64,000 nt of DNA from Lumbricus terrestris (lineage: Eukaryota > Annelida > Clitellata > Crassiclitellata > Lumbricidae). The notes beneath the pieces are model-generated. The model was not told the origin of the DNA, did not search any database, and saw only the letters and a list, made by a program, of their open reading frames with translations. The stretch lies in assembly GCA_949752735.1 (NCBI GenBank), contig OX457044.1:13317294-13381293 (forward strand), read 5' to 3'. Position 1 is the first letter of the stretch, and each line of letters starts with the position of its first letter. This document shows positions 11,590-23,500 of the stretch, in pieces. The position numbers and the translations under genes were made by a program.

Positions 11590-12537
11590 GACGAAGTGTT
11601 CAATCTTATTTCAACCCTTTGGATTGAAAAGCACCACATAGATGCTGTGCGCAACCGCTGTGGTGACCTGGGGCCAAATTTATGACGGTATCTCAGACGT
11701 GTCTTACCTCCTAGTTGCGACTAGTGGGCAACTAACGGATAAATCTGAACTCACCACGACCTCTTAGCCATCTAAGTCACGACTATGCTAGTCGACATAC
11801 GAGGGTCGTGTAAGTCTACTAGTCGCTGTCGTAAAGGCAAAACATGGCCGGCGGGACATCTTTGAATTCGTCCACTTCGACGCGGTTTAAACTATTAAAC
11901 AGTGTTTCAGAGGCACCAAATTTAATTCCGTTGGCTTTGGGACGATGAGCTGATTTATGCTTGTGGTTTTCGCCGTCACAAAATACCATTAATGTGTAAC
12001 AAAACGCATTTTAGATCACATATAATGTACCGCCGAAGATATCTTCCGCGGGCAATGGAACGTCTTTGTATTCATATGCGGACAGCCCATTGTCTAGCCC
12101 ACTGGCTAAGGCACGGCCACCTATTAATATCCCGTGCGCATGCGCGCTAACTATAACCGCGCTTTAGTTACCGACTAAGTAAGTGGTCCTGTAAGTGCGA
12201 GTGGTGAATACGGCCTGTCGTAAAGTCTACAACATGTCTTTGCTAGTTGCATCTTAGCGGTAAGTGGTGCCTTAGCTAAGACACCTCCCATGAATTTGGC
12301 CCCTAGTTGTCCCTATGGCTGAATCTTCCACAGTGTTGCACAGAAGCTTTGCTATGGTCCGTCTTTCTGGAATAAATTACCTATTAGTCTCCGTAGTGAA
12401 CGTCTTTGTCTTTCTTTGCACCTTGTCCGCAAGCATTTGAAAACCATTCTCTTTGATTGTGGTTTGGTGTCAGGTCGGGAGCGCCTCTGAGGAGTTCTCT
12501 TGAAGGGGCGATATATAAATGTACGATTACAATTACA
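11590..12537 (+). mobile_element. CR1/L2-like LINE 3' end, interrupted by a Harbinger-like element
   Basis: Plus-strand sequence on both sides of 11671-12302 matches, in reverse, the LINE at 50593-51300 (GGTGACCTG then GTTGTCCCTATGGC). The 3' end has GTCGGGAGCGCCTCTGAG, CTTGAAGGGGCGATATATAA and a short GATTACAATTACA tail at about 12530. Confidence 0.8.
11671..12302. mobile_element. Harbinger-like non-autonomous element (632 bp)
   Basis: The ends are GGGCCAAATTTATG and its near-complement CATGAATTTGGCCC. They are flanked by CTG (11668-11670) and CTA (12303-12305), a 3-bp duplication with one change. The empty site (ACCTGGTTGTCCC) is preserved in the LINE copy at about 51220. G-rich ends and 3-bp duplications fit PIF/Harbinger. 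No ORF. Confidence 0.7.
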
Positions 12538-13029
12538 ATAGGTGGAAGAAAGTTGTTGATAAAAGATCATGTAATTGAAGGTCTTGTAGAGAGAAGAACC
12601 TGACAGTGGTGTAGCCATGTCCGGGCAATTACGGGCAATGCCCGGATTGGCAATTAGCTCTGCCCAGGCTGCGCAGGCAATACACGCCGGCCTGGAATCG
12701 AGAAATTGATAAATTTTCATTTTGAGGTTGATAGTTTGATGCTAGGAAAATTAGTGTCAATTACTTAAGGACTGAATGAATTGCATTATGAGATGTGACC
12801 AAGCCTGTAACCAGAGGCAAACTAAGACGAGGTATATATATGTATATATATATTCTCCCTCCATAGACGGAAACTTCGTCCCGGGTGGGGAGGGGATGAA
12901 TGGGCGGCCGAATGCTCACACGCTGAATATTATCACAGATCAAGATCCAGAGATTATCGAGATCATCTGTTGTCGCAGTCATTAGTTAGGCTATGGCTCT
13001 GGCTGGTCACTTTCTGCCTGTAGAATGAT

Positions 13030-13215
13030 ATATTACACGCGTCGTCACTTCATATGTTCCTTTCGACGGAGGAAGGAACCTATGAAATACTCTATTAAAA
13101 TAATAATTAAATACTCTATTAAACATTAGATGATGTCTTAATTCTTAGTTCCTTCCGACGGAAGATGTCTTAATTCTTAGTTCCTTCCGACGGAGGAAGG
13201 AACCTATCTCTCATA
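13030..13215. repeat. Inverted and direct repeats around GTTCCTTCCGACGG
   Basis: TTCCTTTCGACGGAGGAAGGAA at 13059-13080 is a near-palindrome. GTCTTAATTCTTAGTTCC followed by TTCCGACGGA occurs twice in tandem at 13133-13195, the second time again followed by GGAAGGAACCTAT. All lies inside the hAT element 12604-14791. Confidence 0.7.
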
Positions 13216-13687
13216 AGTCTCATAAGTTACATTTACACTGGCCCACAGAGTATGCAGTTTCCAGTACCCCATCATTCGCGCAATGTAGATTCTATACCGG
13301 ACTTGTTCGTACATTAAAAAGACCAGCCGAGGTTATAATATACATCAAAGCTATTTATTTAGGTCAAACGCCCGGAGAAGACACCAGAAAAGGAAATGAA
13401 ATACTCTACATTAGACGATATCTTAATTCTCATGTCGAAGTAAAACGAGGGAGGTGTTCTTTTTTGCCTTCCCACGTTTGATGAATTACCCTGGTGACAG
13501 GTTTAAGGGTGGTAGGTGTACAGGGTGGTAGATTTTAGCTCCATAATGGTCTCTATTTGAGTTCAGTCGGTCTGCCACGTTGTTATATACACAGGGGTCC
13601 AGTCTTCGGAATTGTCTTAGGCCTAGATGTGTGTATAATTTGATTGAAAAATTTTCCCTGATAAAGTAGGCTTAGTCCACTATAATT

Positions 13688-13852
13688 ATGGCTGCTCTAG
13701 AAAGAAAAAAGAAACGAAAGAATGAAGAATTGGCAGCAGCATCATTTGGTTCGCAAAAGTTGTCAGCGCTCGGATTTATTAAAAACCCCAAAGGAAGGCT
13801 GTCTCGTGCTTGGAAGCATCGGATGACACAGCTTTGCTTCAAATTCAAATAA
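13688..13852 (+). CDS. Small ORF, possible hAT transposase N-terminus
   Basis: ATG at 13688 opens 54 codons: MAALERKKKRKNEELAAAS, FGSQKLSALGFI and a basic end. A lysine/arginine-rich start followed by a short xFGF-type hydrophobic block resembles the leader of some animal hAT transposases (inference). It lies within an element with hAT ends. The reading frame is followed by a stop and no downstream DDE region was recognised. It may be an exon or a remnant. Confidence 0.35.
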   Translation: MAALERKKKRKNEELAAASFGSQKLSALGFIKNPKGRLSRAWKHRMTQLCFKFK

Positions 13853-14449
13853 GTCGATTCACCACCATCAGACGTCAGCGTTGTTGATAAATTCAAGTAC
13901 AATAGTGATGTGTCACGAAACCTACTGCTCTGACTTTATCGACAACTAATAGCGGTAGGCCTAACTGTAGCCTAATCACATTCACCTTTTTATCTTACAA
14001 TTCTTATAATTGTTTCAAAATGAACAAATGTTATTAATTGATGCAGTATCATAATTGAATGTATACATGGGCCTAATAGTTGCTGATAGGCCAAGCTATC
14101 CAAATTCGGCAATTCTAAGTTTATTCTGTTACCGTAGGCTACTCGTTTAGTAGGCTATAGTCTTTATGACCTGGGCATGCATGACCTGATTGTTCGAACT
14201 ATTTTAACTGGCTGGAGATTGATTGCAGCTTGCGTAAATGCGTAGGCTATTGCCCAATTACTAATATTATATATATATATATATAATGTTAATATTTTTC
14301 AGTGAATTAGGCCTTACAATTATAATGACATTATAGGCATATATAATTATATATCCTAGACCTATTAGTTGCTAATTGCCACCTTTGAATTAATCAGATT
14401 GGTGTCTTAATTATGATCATTGTTGACTCATGCTGATACCCGTTTGTTT

Positions 14450-14745
14450 TCAGCGGTTCTGACACGCCCAGGCCATGTCCTCCATGAGTTGCTCCCCCCA
14501 GCGAAGCAAACGGGTCATAATTTACGCCCCAGACACCATGACCGAGTGTTACCAAGAACAGACAATCAGATGAGGAAAACATTTGTAACTAGAATGCTTT
14601 TTACATACTAATTACTTTGTTTTGTCAATAGTCTTTTTTGATGTCGTATGTGAAGTTTTTATATGTGATACTTGTTCACCAGAGTGCTGTTTTGCAACTG
14701 GTTGCATTAAAGAATATACTTACTTACTTACTTACTCTTTGTTGA
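14450..14745 (+). pseudogene. Jockey/CR1-type LINE 3' end with (ACTT)n tail
   Basis: Reads TRPGHVLHELLPPAKQTGHN, then LRPRHHDRVLPRTDN and FVTRMLF before a stop. HxLHxLLPPxKxTGHNLRxRxH and FxxRMLFxD are typical last words of this LINE type. It ends in ACTTACTTACTTACTTACT near 14735. Inserted in hAT 12604-14791. Confidence 0.8.
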
Positions 14746-14799
14746 GTTGGTTTGCTGCCCGGGTTCAATTTGGTGTCTAGCTACGCCACTGGAACCTGA

Positions 14800-15169
14800 A
14801 GTAAATTTATTGTCAATATGGGCATCGAGTCCATGATTTGATTGCAGCATGACACCTTGTCCAATGAACCCTTTGGGCTCTTTGCACGACCTTGGGAATA
14901 TGGCATTGCTTTTTTACTCCCTTTTTGAAGATGACCTTTCCCTAGGTTTATTGGCATGTGGTCTAGGGTTGTTCAGCCTAGTCAATGTGTTGAAATTCTT
15001 CAGAGGCTTAATGATGTAAATGTAAAGAGCCAACTACTTTAATAAGTAGGAATCATCAAATTTAACTTGTATTATTATTTTTTATTACATAAATTTATTA
15101 CGCGTGCAAGGTCACACCAAAGTGTGAATCTGAGGCGTGGATAGTTAGCCACCAGAGTAGGGAACAAAT
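14800..15169. other. No recognisable feature
   Basis: No TIR, ORF or repeat recognised. Confidence 0.5.
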
Positions 15170-15430
15170 GCAGTTAAATGCAAAATGCAGTTAAAGGTCC
15201 ATGTGCTTGAAAGCCAAAGAGAAATAGTGAGTTTTGAGCCGTTTTTTGAAGGTAGGGAGTGAATTTGAGCAACGAAGAGAGAGTGGAAGTAGATTCCATT
15301 CTTTGGGAGCAGAGGCATGGAATGTTAAATGCATGGATAGGATGTAGATCAGAGGCTGCAACTATGTAGGAGGATGGACAACTCCAGAACCTTGTGCAAC
15401 ATGGGGGCAACTTGAGACTATTGGCGAATC
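15170..15430 (-). pseudogene. CR1-like LINE C-terminal fragment
   Basis: Minus strand gives NIPCLCSQRMESTSTLSSL and FTPYLQKTAQNSLFLFGF, eroded forms of the AxxxWNxLP and FKxxLKTHLF words. It is partly alike to the fragment near 61200-61260. Confidence 0.6.
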
Positions 15431-15685
15431 TGTAAAATATTCGATTTTAAGGTTAGGACATTTTCACACAAACACTCCTGCCTTCACAATGTATCTGTGT
15501 AAGAACAAATTTTGCAATTGTCATGGAGTACCGTAGTCCTAAACCAGTTGGTGTATTGCAAAAGTTCATAAAAAAGAGAGACAGCAGATTAAGCAACAAA
15601 ATTTATTTTGTTTGTGGACGGGTATGCTTACGCGCAGCAGTGCCGGCGCTAGCGCACCTCGTGACTGTACAGATCCGGTCTGGTG

Positions 15686-16230
15686 GGTGACCGGACAAAA
15701 TGGTAACGGACAAAATGGTACGGACAAAATGGTACGGACAAAATGGTATGGATGAAATGAAAGTTGGATTAGGGAATTTTTATATATGAAATAGAAGCTG
15801 GATTAATAAAAGGACGCATGTGAAATGGAAGCTGGATGAAGGTTCTGCATGGATATTTTTATATATGAAGCTGGATTGATGAAATAACGCTTTAGATATA
15901 GAAGCTGTATCAGGGTATTTTCATAGCTAGCTGAAATAGAAGCTGGATTAATGAAAGATGCATTACAAATGGAGGTTCATTTAAGGAATCTTATGGCTGA
16001 AATTGAAGCTGGATACATCATGAAACACATGAATGAAAGACCTCAATTCAGTTTCCATTTCTCAAGCATTTTTTTCGCCAATCCAGCCTCCTTTTCTCAG
16101 GCTTTTTTCTTCACTAGAGCTCTACTTCAGCCACAAAAAAGCCATCCACCTTCTATTTCAGCAATAAAATACCCTCATCCAGCTTCCATTGAAACATACC
16201 GTTTTGTCCGTACCATTTTGTCCTAGAACC
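15686..16230. mobile_element. Fold-back element 1 (545 bp, 9-bp duplication)
   Basis: The duplication GGTCTGGTG lies at 15677-15685 and 16231-16239. The left end is GGTGACCGGACAAAATGG and the right end, reversed, GGTTCTAGGACAAAATGG. The arms are arrays of a CGGACAAAATGGTA unit (four copies left, two right). The interior has inverted blocks of an AGAAGCTGGATTAATGAAA repeat. No transposase. Confidence 0.88.
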
Positions 16231-16269
16231 GGTCTGGTGCATGCCTGAACTAACCATATGGCACTGCCA

Positions 16270-16590
16270 TAGCAGACCTAATGCAAATATTATACTGATT
16301 TTGGGCGCAAGTATAAAGCCATTTAAACTAACTCAGGCAATTTCATCCACTTTCTCAAACACAACGCTTATAAATTGTAACTTATTCTAATTGCTAATTG
16401 GATGAGGCCTCAAAATAAAACACAGAAAACTCTCAATGCTGAATAAGAAAACATGAACTGATTTCAAACCTACGTGAGGCCCAAACATTAAAGCCTGTGT
16501 AGGGTCCCAGATGTTCTTGGTATGTGTCTGATCTCAAGTTTGCAAGGGGCCTCAAATGTAGCTGGTAATTATACCTTTCATGACTGTTCA
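16270..16590. repeat. Dispersed repeat shared with 53745-54070
   Basis: Shares, with divergence, CCATTTAAACTAACTCAGG, ACAACGCTTATAAATTG and TGATCTCAAGTTTGCAAGG with the copy near 53800-54050. It contains the exact 46-bp block (16421-16466) that also occurs at 9311. Confidence 0.7.
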
Positions 16591-17263
16591 TTCCTGAAAC
16601 CACACACCGAATTATGTTTTAACCAAAGCATACAAAAATAATATTACGCAAACCAATAGAGCATTGTCCTTCAACCAAAGAGGAGACTTTGGGGGGGTGT
16701 GGACAGGGGCAGGGCCCCACAATATGTGGTTGGGATGGAATCCTTGTATCCCCAATATTTCAGAAATATTTCATAAGTATCATCCACTGCCCATCAATAA
16801 TGATCAATTTTGTTAAGATGACAGCCTATAAATGCTACCATTACAGTTGGCAAATCGGACAAATTTAAACAATGGAGAGGCAACACTCTGAAGTCCTAAA
16901 CCACGACTAACATTGAAAAATGAGCAATTTTGTTAAAGATGACAGCTTAAAATTCTACCATTACAGCATGGAAATTCCAACAAAGTTAACAATTGGGAGG
17001 GGAATTTATTGAAGTCTTACACCATGTCTTTCAGCACTTATATTATGAGAAATTTTGCTGAGATGACATCTCAAGGTATGGGGGGCCTCAAGTTTTTTGG
17101 GGGCCTCAGGTACCCTAGCACTGGCACTGACGCCCAGACTACTACAATTAGGAAGTAATGCATATTTATGGTAGAGATGGTGCATGAGAGTCCTCCTTCA
17201 GAATTATACAATAAACGCGAGTTAAGAAAGCTATACGATGAGACATTTATGATGTTGCTTAGG

Positions 17264-17363
17264 CTTTAACAGTCCGTAGCTATTGACGATAGTCAAGAGT
17301 TCTGGTTGATTTCCTTTAACAGTCCGTAGCTATTGACGATAGTCAAGAGTTCTGGTTGATTTC
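17264..17363. repeat. 50-bp tandem duplication at the kinase stop codon
   Basis: Two adjacent copies (17264-17313 and 17314-17363) of a 50-bp unit beginning CTTTAACAGTCCGTAGC are essentially identical. The kinase stop codon at 17330-17332 is in the upstream copy as read on the minus strand. Fifty is not a multiple of three, so the second copy lies in the 3' UTR. Confidence 0.95.
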
Positions 17364-17534
17364 CCAATATCTGCTACTGAGCCACTAGCAAGAACAATAT
17401 TATGATATAGAAGTGAACTTGTTCGCGCTCCTGGCTTTGCTGAGTGTATCACATTCTGAATATTCTCGACTAGGGCTTGGAATGAAGGTCGGTTCTGTTG
17501 CTCATTCTCCCAACAGTTCTTCATAATTTCATAC
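17330..17534 (-). CDS. Kinase exon G: end of C-lobe, C-terminal tail and stop
   Basis: 205 bp including the stop. The acceptor is TTGTTCAG. It encodes [36 protein letters not shown] and a tail of about 32 residues. The RPSF arginine is the conserved C-lobe residue. The tail has one YHNI motif; pYxN is the known GRB2 SH2 docking pattern, so adaptor binding is an inference. The last 11 residues and the stop lie in one copy of a 50-bp tandem duplication, so the original C-terminus may have differed. Confidence 0.92.
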
Positions 17535-20500
17535 CTGAACAAGAAAAACATTTTCAACGTGCCATGTAGAAATACGTTTTGAAAGAAGTTTGAGGCAGTT
17601 AAAATTGCAGTGACACTTTTATGTTGACTTAACAATTAAATCTGAAATGACAGAGTTACATGATGCCTATCAATTAAGACTAATGTTAAAACAATCCAAA
17701 TTTCTACAATGCTAAAATGAGAGAGTAGAGCTAAGTGCTTATTCACATTGACCCATTGAAACATTCCTGAAATTGCGATGCGGATAAATTTGTGATCCAT
17801 AAAATGTAGCTGACTTGACCACCTGAATTCTCTCAGGCCAGTCAAACAGTACAAGGTTTCCAGATCCTGGCAGAACAAATAAAAAGTACAATGAAGTTCT
17901 TGCAGTCAATCAGAATTTATATAGCGCCATTCAAAATACCCACTCGGAGGCTCTGACGGCCAATATCAAGCAAAAAACCAGACTTCAACAGTTTGTGAAA
18001 GTGAGAACAGTTTTAAGGGAAGCCCGTTCCAGGTTGTTGGACCAACCAACCATAGAGAAGGAAGGGCTCTGCGTTGTCGCAGAGCGTGTGAAAGAAACCA
18101 TTAGGTGACCATGGACAGCAAAGTGCAGTGCGCGGCGGCCTATGCAAGGGGAGGTAAAGTTCATGCAGATAAGAGGGTGCCCAGCCTGATAAACCTCGCC
18201 ACACCGAAGATGCAATCCTAAATGAGATGCGCTGCAGGAAAGAAAGCCAGTGCAAAACCTTGCGCATATTCTGGGATATGCGGTTGGACTTGGTGAACCC
18301 GCCAATAAGGCAGCCTGGTGGACCCACTTCAGCCTCTAAATCTGAACCCATAGCAGACCAGTAAAAACAGTAGTCAAGGCGAATCAGGTTTGAGGACATC
18401 TAATCTGTGAGGGCCCCATTGCTCGTTGCATGGTGCTGGCGACCTCAATCGCTGCAACTGGAGGACAGTGCAGTTATGTCTGTGTGCAAGGATGCATACT
18501 GCATACATCAATCGACTGGATACAGCTGGTGTAGCATGACGTAAGATGTTAAGAGCGTGCCAACGTCAGAAGTGTAGAGCAAGTAAAGTTAGGAAGCCTT
18601 GTGGAAGACCAAATGGAGCCAGTGCCCAGGGGACTTACTTTCTGGTCAGCATATAGGTGGCCAGTGGCTAGGCCCCCCAGAAATTTGCGCCAAAAACTTG
18701 AAAAAATTGCGCACCAAAAACGATAAATTTGCGCGAATTTTGCGCAAGTTAAAAAATGATAATGTTCGGTATTCTTTCATTGAATCAGTGTACCAAAGTA
18801 TCTAACAGTGTTTTGTCAATTAGTGTAAAGCTTTGGCGTTCTAGAAAAGGACAGCTATTTTTTGCTTGATTAGACAATCAAGGAAAAAATTCAGTTGTAA
18901 AGTTCCTATAACCATGATATTAATGTAACGACTGCAAAGAATTTTAATTTTGCAAAATTTACGCCCACCGAAATATACGCTCATTACAAATACAACTTCA
19001 AGATAGTATTATATGTGCCTATATTATAATGAATCACCAAGTTACACAACGTGCTGAATAGTAGCCTTCCGTCTTTGTGTGCCCGCCTGATGCCTATAAA
19101 TTAAATGCGTTCGTTCTGTCATAAGTCGAGACATCACCTGTGTGACCGCTTTGAGAAACTTCGTCTAATACGTTTTATTCCATGGCCGTGAAGTTATGGA
19201 TTTTTTTATACTTTACGTTTGTGCATTGCTACTAAAAATAACTATCTTTAACTAAAAATTCCTCTATAATATCATCCCATTCGGCGGCCGCCATTTTTAT
19301 TAATTATCGCCCATCGGCGTCTTCGCTATGTTGAACTGCCGCGCACCACAGTGATTTTTAAGTCAATCAAAGCCCAATGTACAGGGTGCGCCAAAAAAAG
19401 ACCCCCCTTAGGTTTTTTGCCAATATCATGACCAAAAGTAAGAATTTCGAAATGAAATTTTGCAGTCTTATAGACAATTCATATTTACACATGATGGCCA
19501 GATTTCATCAAAATATTTCAAACAGAACAAAAGTTATGCCACTTTCAGCGAGGCCATCCAGCGTTTTTTGACGATTCAAAAACGCGACGCAACAAAAAGT
19601 AACAAAAAACCAATCTAATTATTCTGGCCAATATCTTAGCCAAAAGAAAGAATATCGAAATGAAATTTTACAGGCTTAAAGACAATTCATATCTGCACAT
19701 GATGGTCAGATGCCATCAAAATATTTCAAACAGAACAAAAGTTATACCACTTTTAGGGAGCTCACCCACCGTTTTTGGACGATTCAATACCGAAACACAA
19801 CAAAAAAAGTAACAAAACACGAATTTTTTTCTGATCTCAAATAATTGGTATCATATAGCCTTGATAATGCCAGATAATCATTATTATTGCTATTTAAAAA
19901 AGAAACAGGGTACCAGCGTAGCTGTGCGTCACTGAGAAGTCACTTAGCAAGATGACAATCAAATTGGTAACTAAGGAATCTGTCAGATTAATCCACAGGT
20001 CCATCAAAAACTTTGCCAAGAGAGTGAAGAGAGTCAAAAGAAGTGTTGGCACTGGTTGTGGGCACATTGAACACAAGTTGTGAAGCACTACCAAGTTCAT
20101 TTGACAACAGTTATTTGAGATGAGACTTAATAAAATCGTGTTTTGTTGCTTTTTGTTGCGTTTCATTTTTGAAACGTCAAAAAACGGTGGGTGACCTCAC
20201 CAACAGTGGTATAACTTTTGTTCTGTTTGAAATATTTTGATGAAATCTGAAAATCATGTGTAAATATGAATTGTCTTTAAGCCTGTAAAATTTTATTTCC
20301 AAATTCTTAATTTTGGCCATGATATTGGCAAAAACCTAATTTTTTGCGCTTTGTTTTTGAATCGTCAAAAAAGGTGGGTGGCCTCACTAAAAGTGGTATA
20401 ACTTTTGTTCTGTTTGAAATATTTTTATGAAATCTTGCCAACATGTGTAAATATGAATTGTCTATAAGCCCGCAAAATTTCATTTGGAAATTCTTACTTT

Positions 20501-23500
20501 TGGTCAAGATATTGGCAAAAAACTTAGAGGGGTCTTTTTTTTGGTGCACCCAGTAGATAAATTAGCAAGATTGTGTCAAAATTTGTGCAAAAATCGTGCG
20601 GATTGCCAATTTTTGCGCTGTTGCGCGAAACCTGGATTTTTGCGCAAAATTTGAGCTGCGCAAGATCGCGAATTTCTGGGGGGCCTATTTAGCAAACAAA
20701 GAAGGAATGTCGGCAATATAAAGTAGATACAAGATGGAGCCAAGGACTTAATCCTGTGGGCCTCCAAGCAAACTTTAGTCCAGGTCGTTCTAAAATTACC
20801 AAGGACGACCATTTGAGAACGATCTGAAAGGTAAGATTTGAACCAGTTTAGCGGGGAGATCCAGAGACCACAAGAAAGTTGAAAATGCTGTAGCAGGATC
20901 TCATGGTCAACCATATAAAAGGTGGAGGAAACATCAAAGAGCGTCTGAAGTGTTAAATATAATTTATCAATGGCCAAGTAGATATCAGAGAGATAACAGG
21001 GTAGTTTCTGAGGAGTGATGCCCTCTTAAACCAGATTGGCTGCGTGGCAAGAGCCCTGATTGATCAAAGTAAGGCAGGAGCTGGATTGAGACGAGTCTTT
21101 TAAGCGTTTTAGAGATAAATGAAAGGTTAAAATAGGACGATGTCACTACCCCACCTGCCTAGGTTTTAAACAAGACAAGAAGGGTTAACTATTAGGCTCA
21201 GAGGCTGATGGGTGAACTATTATGGATTCTAGATTCGACCTGAAACATGAACTCGCTGTGTTTTCATTTTGAATGTATAACATAATATCAAAGTCAAACA
21301 ATAAATGGCAATCAAATTCCTACCTATCTACCTATTGTGGCGAATTATTTAATAAATATTATTATGCGTTGTCATAGCTGTCCTCATGGGCTTTCTTCCT
21401 TGTTGAATGGAGAAGTCCTCGTCCTGACCACAGGGAATTGACTGGATGGAAAGAAGGGAGGAAGGTCGTTTTCTCCCAGGTTGCCGTCAGTCGTTGACTC
21501 TACCGTGTCGCAACTTCTGTAAGCGCTGTTGCTTCCCAGATGCTTACTCGTTTCTTCCACTTTGTCTCCGATGCAGTTTCTCCACTTCGCCTCGTTGCTG
21601 CCAAGGGCCAATCGCAACTGAACCCCAAAGTTACCACTGATCGCAAATCACCGTCCGCTCTCTCGACAATGTCTCAAACTTCGCAAAGTTCACACTTAAC
21701 CTGCCAAGGTACTTGGTTCCCCAGGCCTTACGGTTCTGCAGTGGGATAAGCTAGCGTTGAGTCACTTTCCTCACCCAAATTAGATCATCGGCGCATTTGG
21801 AAATACAATTTAGATCGCCATTCAACAATGGCCGACCTTCTCTTCCAAATATTTTTGCCCGACTCCGTCTTGCTTCAATATTGACGTCGGCCAGTTAATT
21901 CTCGTCTGCTAGCGTTGACGCTGTTTCACCGATCTCCCTAGTGCATTGAATGATTGTTGTAGCACATGCTTGCGTGTTATTTCTCAATATTATATTATTA
22001 AGCCACAACTCGTTTAATTAATTATCTATTAAAATACGCCAGTAAATTGTCTTGCTTAACTTCTGTTCTGTTCTGTTCTCCGCCATCCTCGTTTCGAGGT
22101 TCGGCCACATCATGAACAATATTCCTCCAGCGTCTCCTGTCTTCCGCAAGTCTTATCATTTCATCCATTTCCAATCCCGTCCAGTCCTTTATGTTCCCCA
22201 ACCAGTTTGTTCTCGGTCTTCCTCTTTTCCGATTTCCCAGCATTGTGCCCTGCATGATGTCTTTCTCCAAGCATATTCATGTTCTCATGATGTGTCCGAA
22301 GTAAATAAATTTTCTTTGATTTACCGTCCTCAGAAGACTCCTCTCCACTCCTGCCTCCTCCAGCACCCACTCATTCCTCCGCATTTCCGTCCAAGATATG
22401 TTCATGATTAATCTCAGACACTTCATCTCGAATGCCTCTATTCTTCTTTCCTCCTCCTTCCTCTGTGTCCAGCTTTCACAGCCATATTATATATAGCCAC
22501 CGGCCATACCAGTGCTCTCCATAACTTTATCTTTGTTATATTTGTTATGTTATGGCTCTTCCATATCTTCTTAAGGTCTGTAGCCACTGCATAATCTTTT
22601 GCCAATCGAACTCTGATTTCCGCACCGCAATCACTGTCCTCGTTTATCTACAACTTCTACTTAATAATTAATCATTAAAAAGTTCATTGGTTAATTAGTT
22701 TGTTTGTTAATGAGCATTAAATCGCTACACACGATAATTTTGACAAACATGCTGGTCAAGGTTAACTTTCTTTAAGAGTAGGGAAACGATATGCTGGGAG
22801 GTGACCCTCTGTAAGAGACCATTAAACATGTAAACTAAAAATGGAGCAATGTCATCTAAGATGCTAACTGTAATAAACTGTAATAAACTGTTGACCAGTT
22901 AGTTTATTATTTTACTAGCTATAACTGAAATACCAATGTAATAAAGAAAGACGAACTGTCTAACTAGTGGTTCTGTTATTCAAGTGTCATGTCCGCCATT
23001 TCCGGTCATGCGCGTTGCTCACAGAGTTCGCATTCCCCAAGTCTGACCGCCAGTGACGTATGAGCTACATTATTATTATGTGTGGATATTGCTTAGCGCC
23101 ATATCGCAAGTATATCACACCTCCCCCACTGACGCAGTTAGTATTCATCTTCAAACCGTACACGGGGTTTAACAAGTCGTCCGCTTCGTGTATGGTACCC
23201 CTCCGTTCCCGGTTTCCAGGGTGACGATTCACCTGTCAGCGCAGGAGGGCTATAGCCATGATTCGGGATCCGGAGAAATGCATCTTCTCGAGCTGAGTTT
23301 GAGATGGCACTGCCTTGTGGTGTTGTGGTTGGTTGGTCCGATGGGATCAGAGGGTTAGTAGGTGGTGTCTGAGGGTCCTCGGTGAATGGCCGTGAGATGA
23401 TCGGCGGATCCTCAGCTGTGCGGATGATGTCACGGCGATTCCTTCTAAGGATCGAGTCATCTTCAGTCGCTACCATGTAAGAACGAGGCGCTTGATGACG

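Larger units (their letters stand above)
12604..14791. mobile_element. hAT-type transposon with CAGTGGYGTAGC ends, 2188 bp
   Basis: The left end is CAGTGGTGTAGCCATG and the right end, reversed, CAGTGGCGTAGCTAG. The perfect 8-bp target duplication GAACCTGA lies at 12596-12603 and 14792-14799. The interior carries a possible transposase N-terminus (13688-13852) and a LINE 3' end (14450-14745). Confidence 0.92.
15638..17129. mobile_element. hAT-type transposon with CAGTGCCRGYGCTAG ends, 1492 bp
   Basis: The left end is CAGTGCCGGCGCTAG and the right end, reversed, CAGTGCCAGTGCTAG. The flanks ACGCGCAG (15630-15637) and ACGCCCAG (17130-17137) form an 8-bp duplication with one mismatch. The interior has relatives of the ~145-bp repeats of other hAT elements (about 16740-17060), and a fold-back element at 15686-16230. 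Confidence 0.82.

Noticed and set aside
17636..17878. 80-codon minus-strand ORF next to the last kinase exon
   Set aside because: It is upstream of the acceptor, lacks kinase motifs and shows no splice sites. Intron sequence.
21384..21749. Overlapping ORFs on both strands
   Set aside because: Moderate GC content keeps frames open, but there is no motif or codon pattern, and none matches a family I know.
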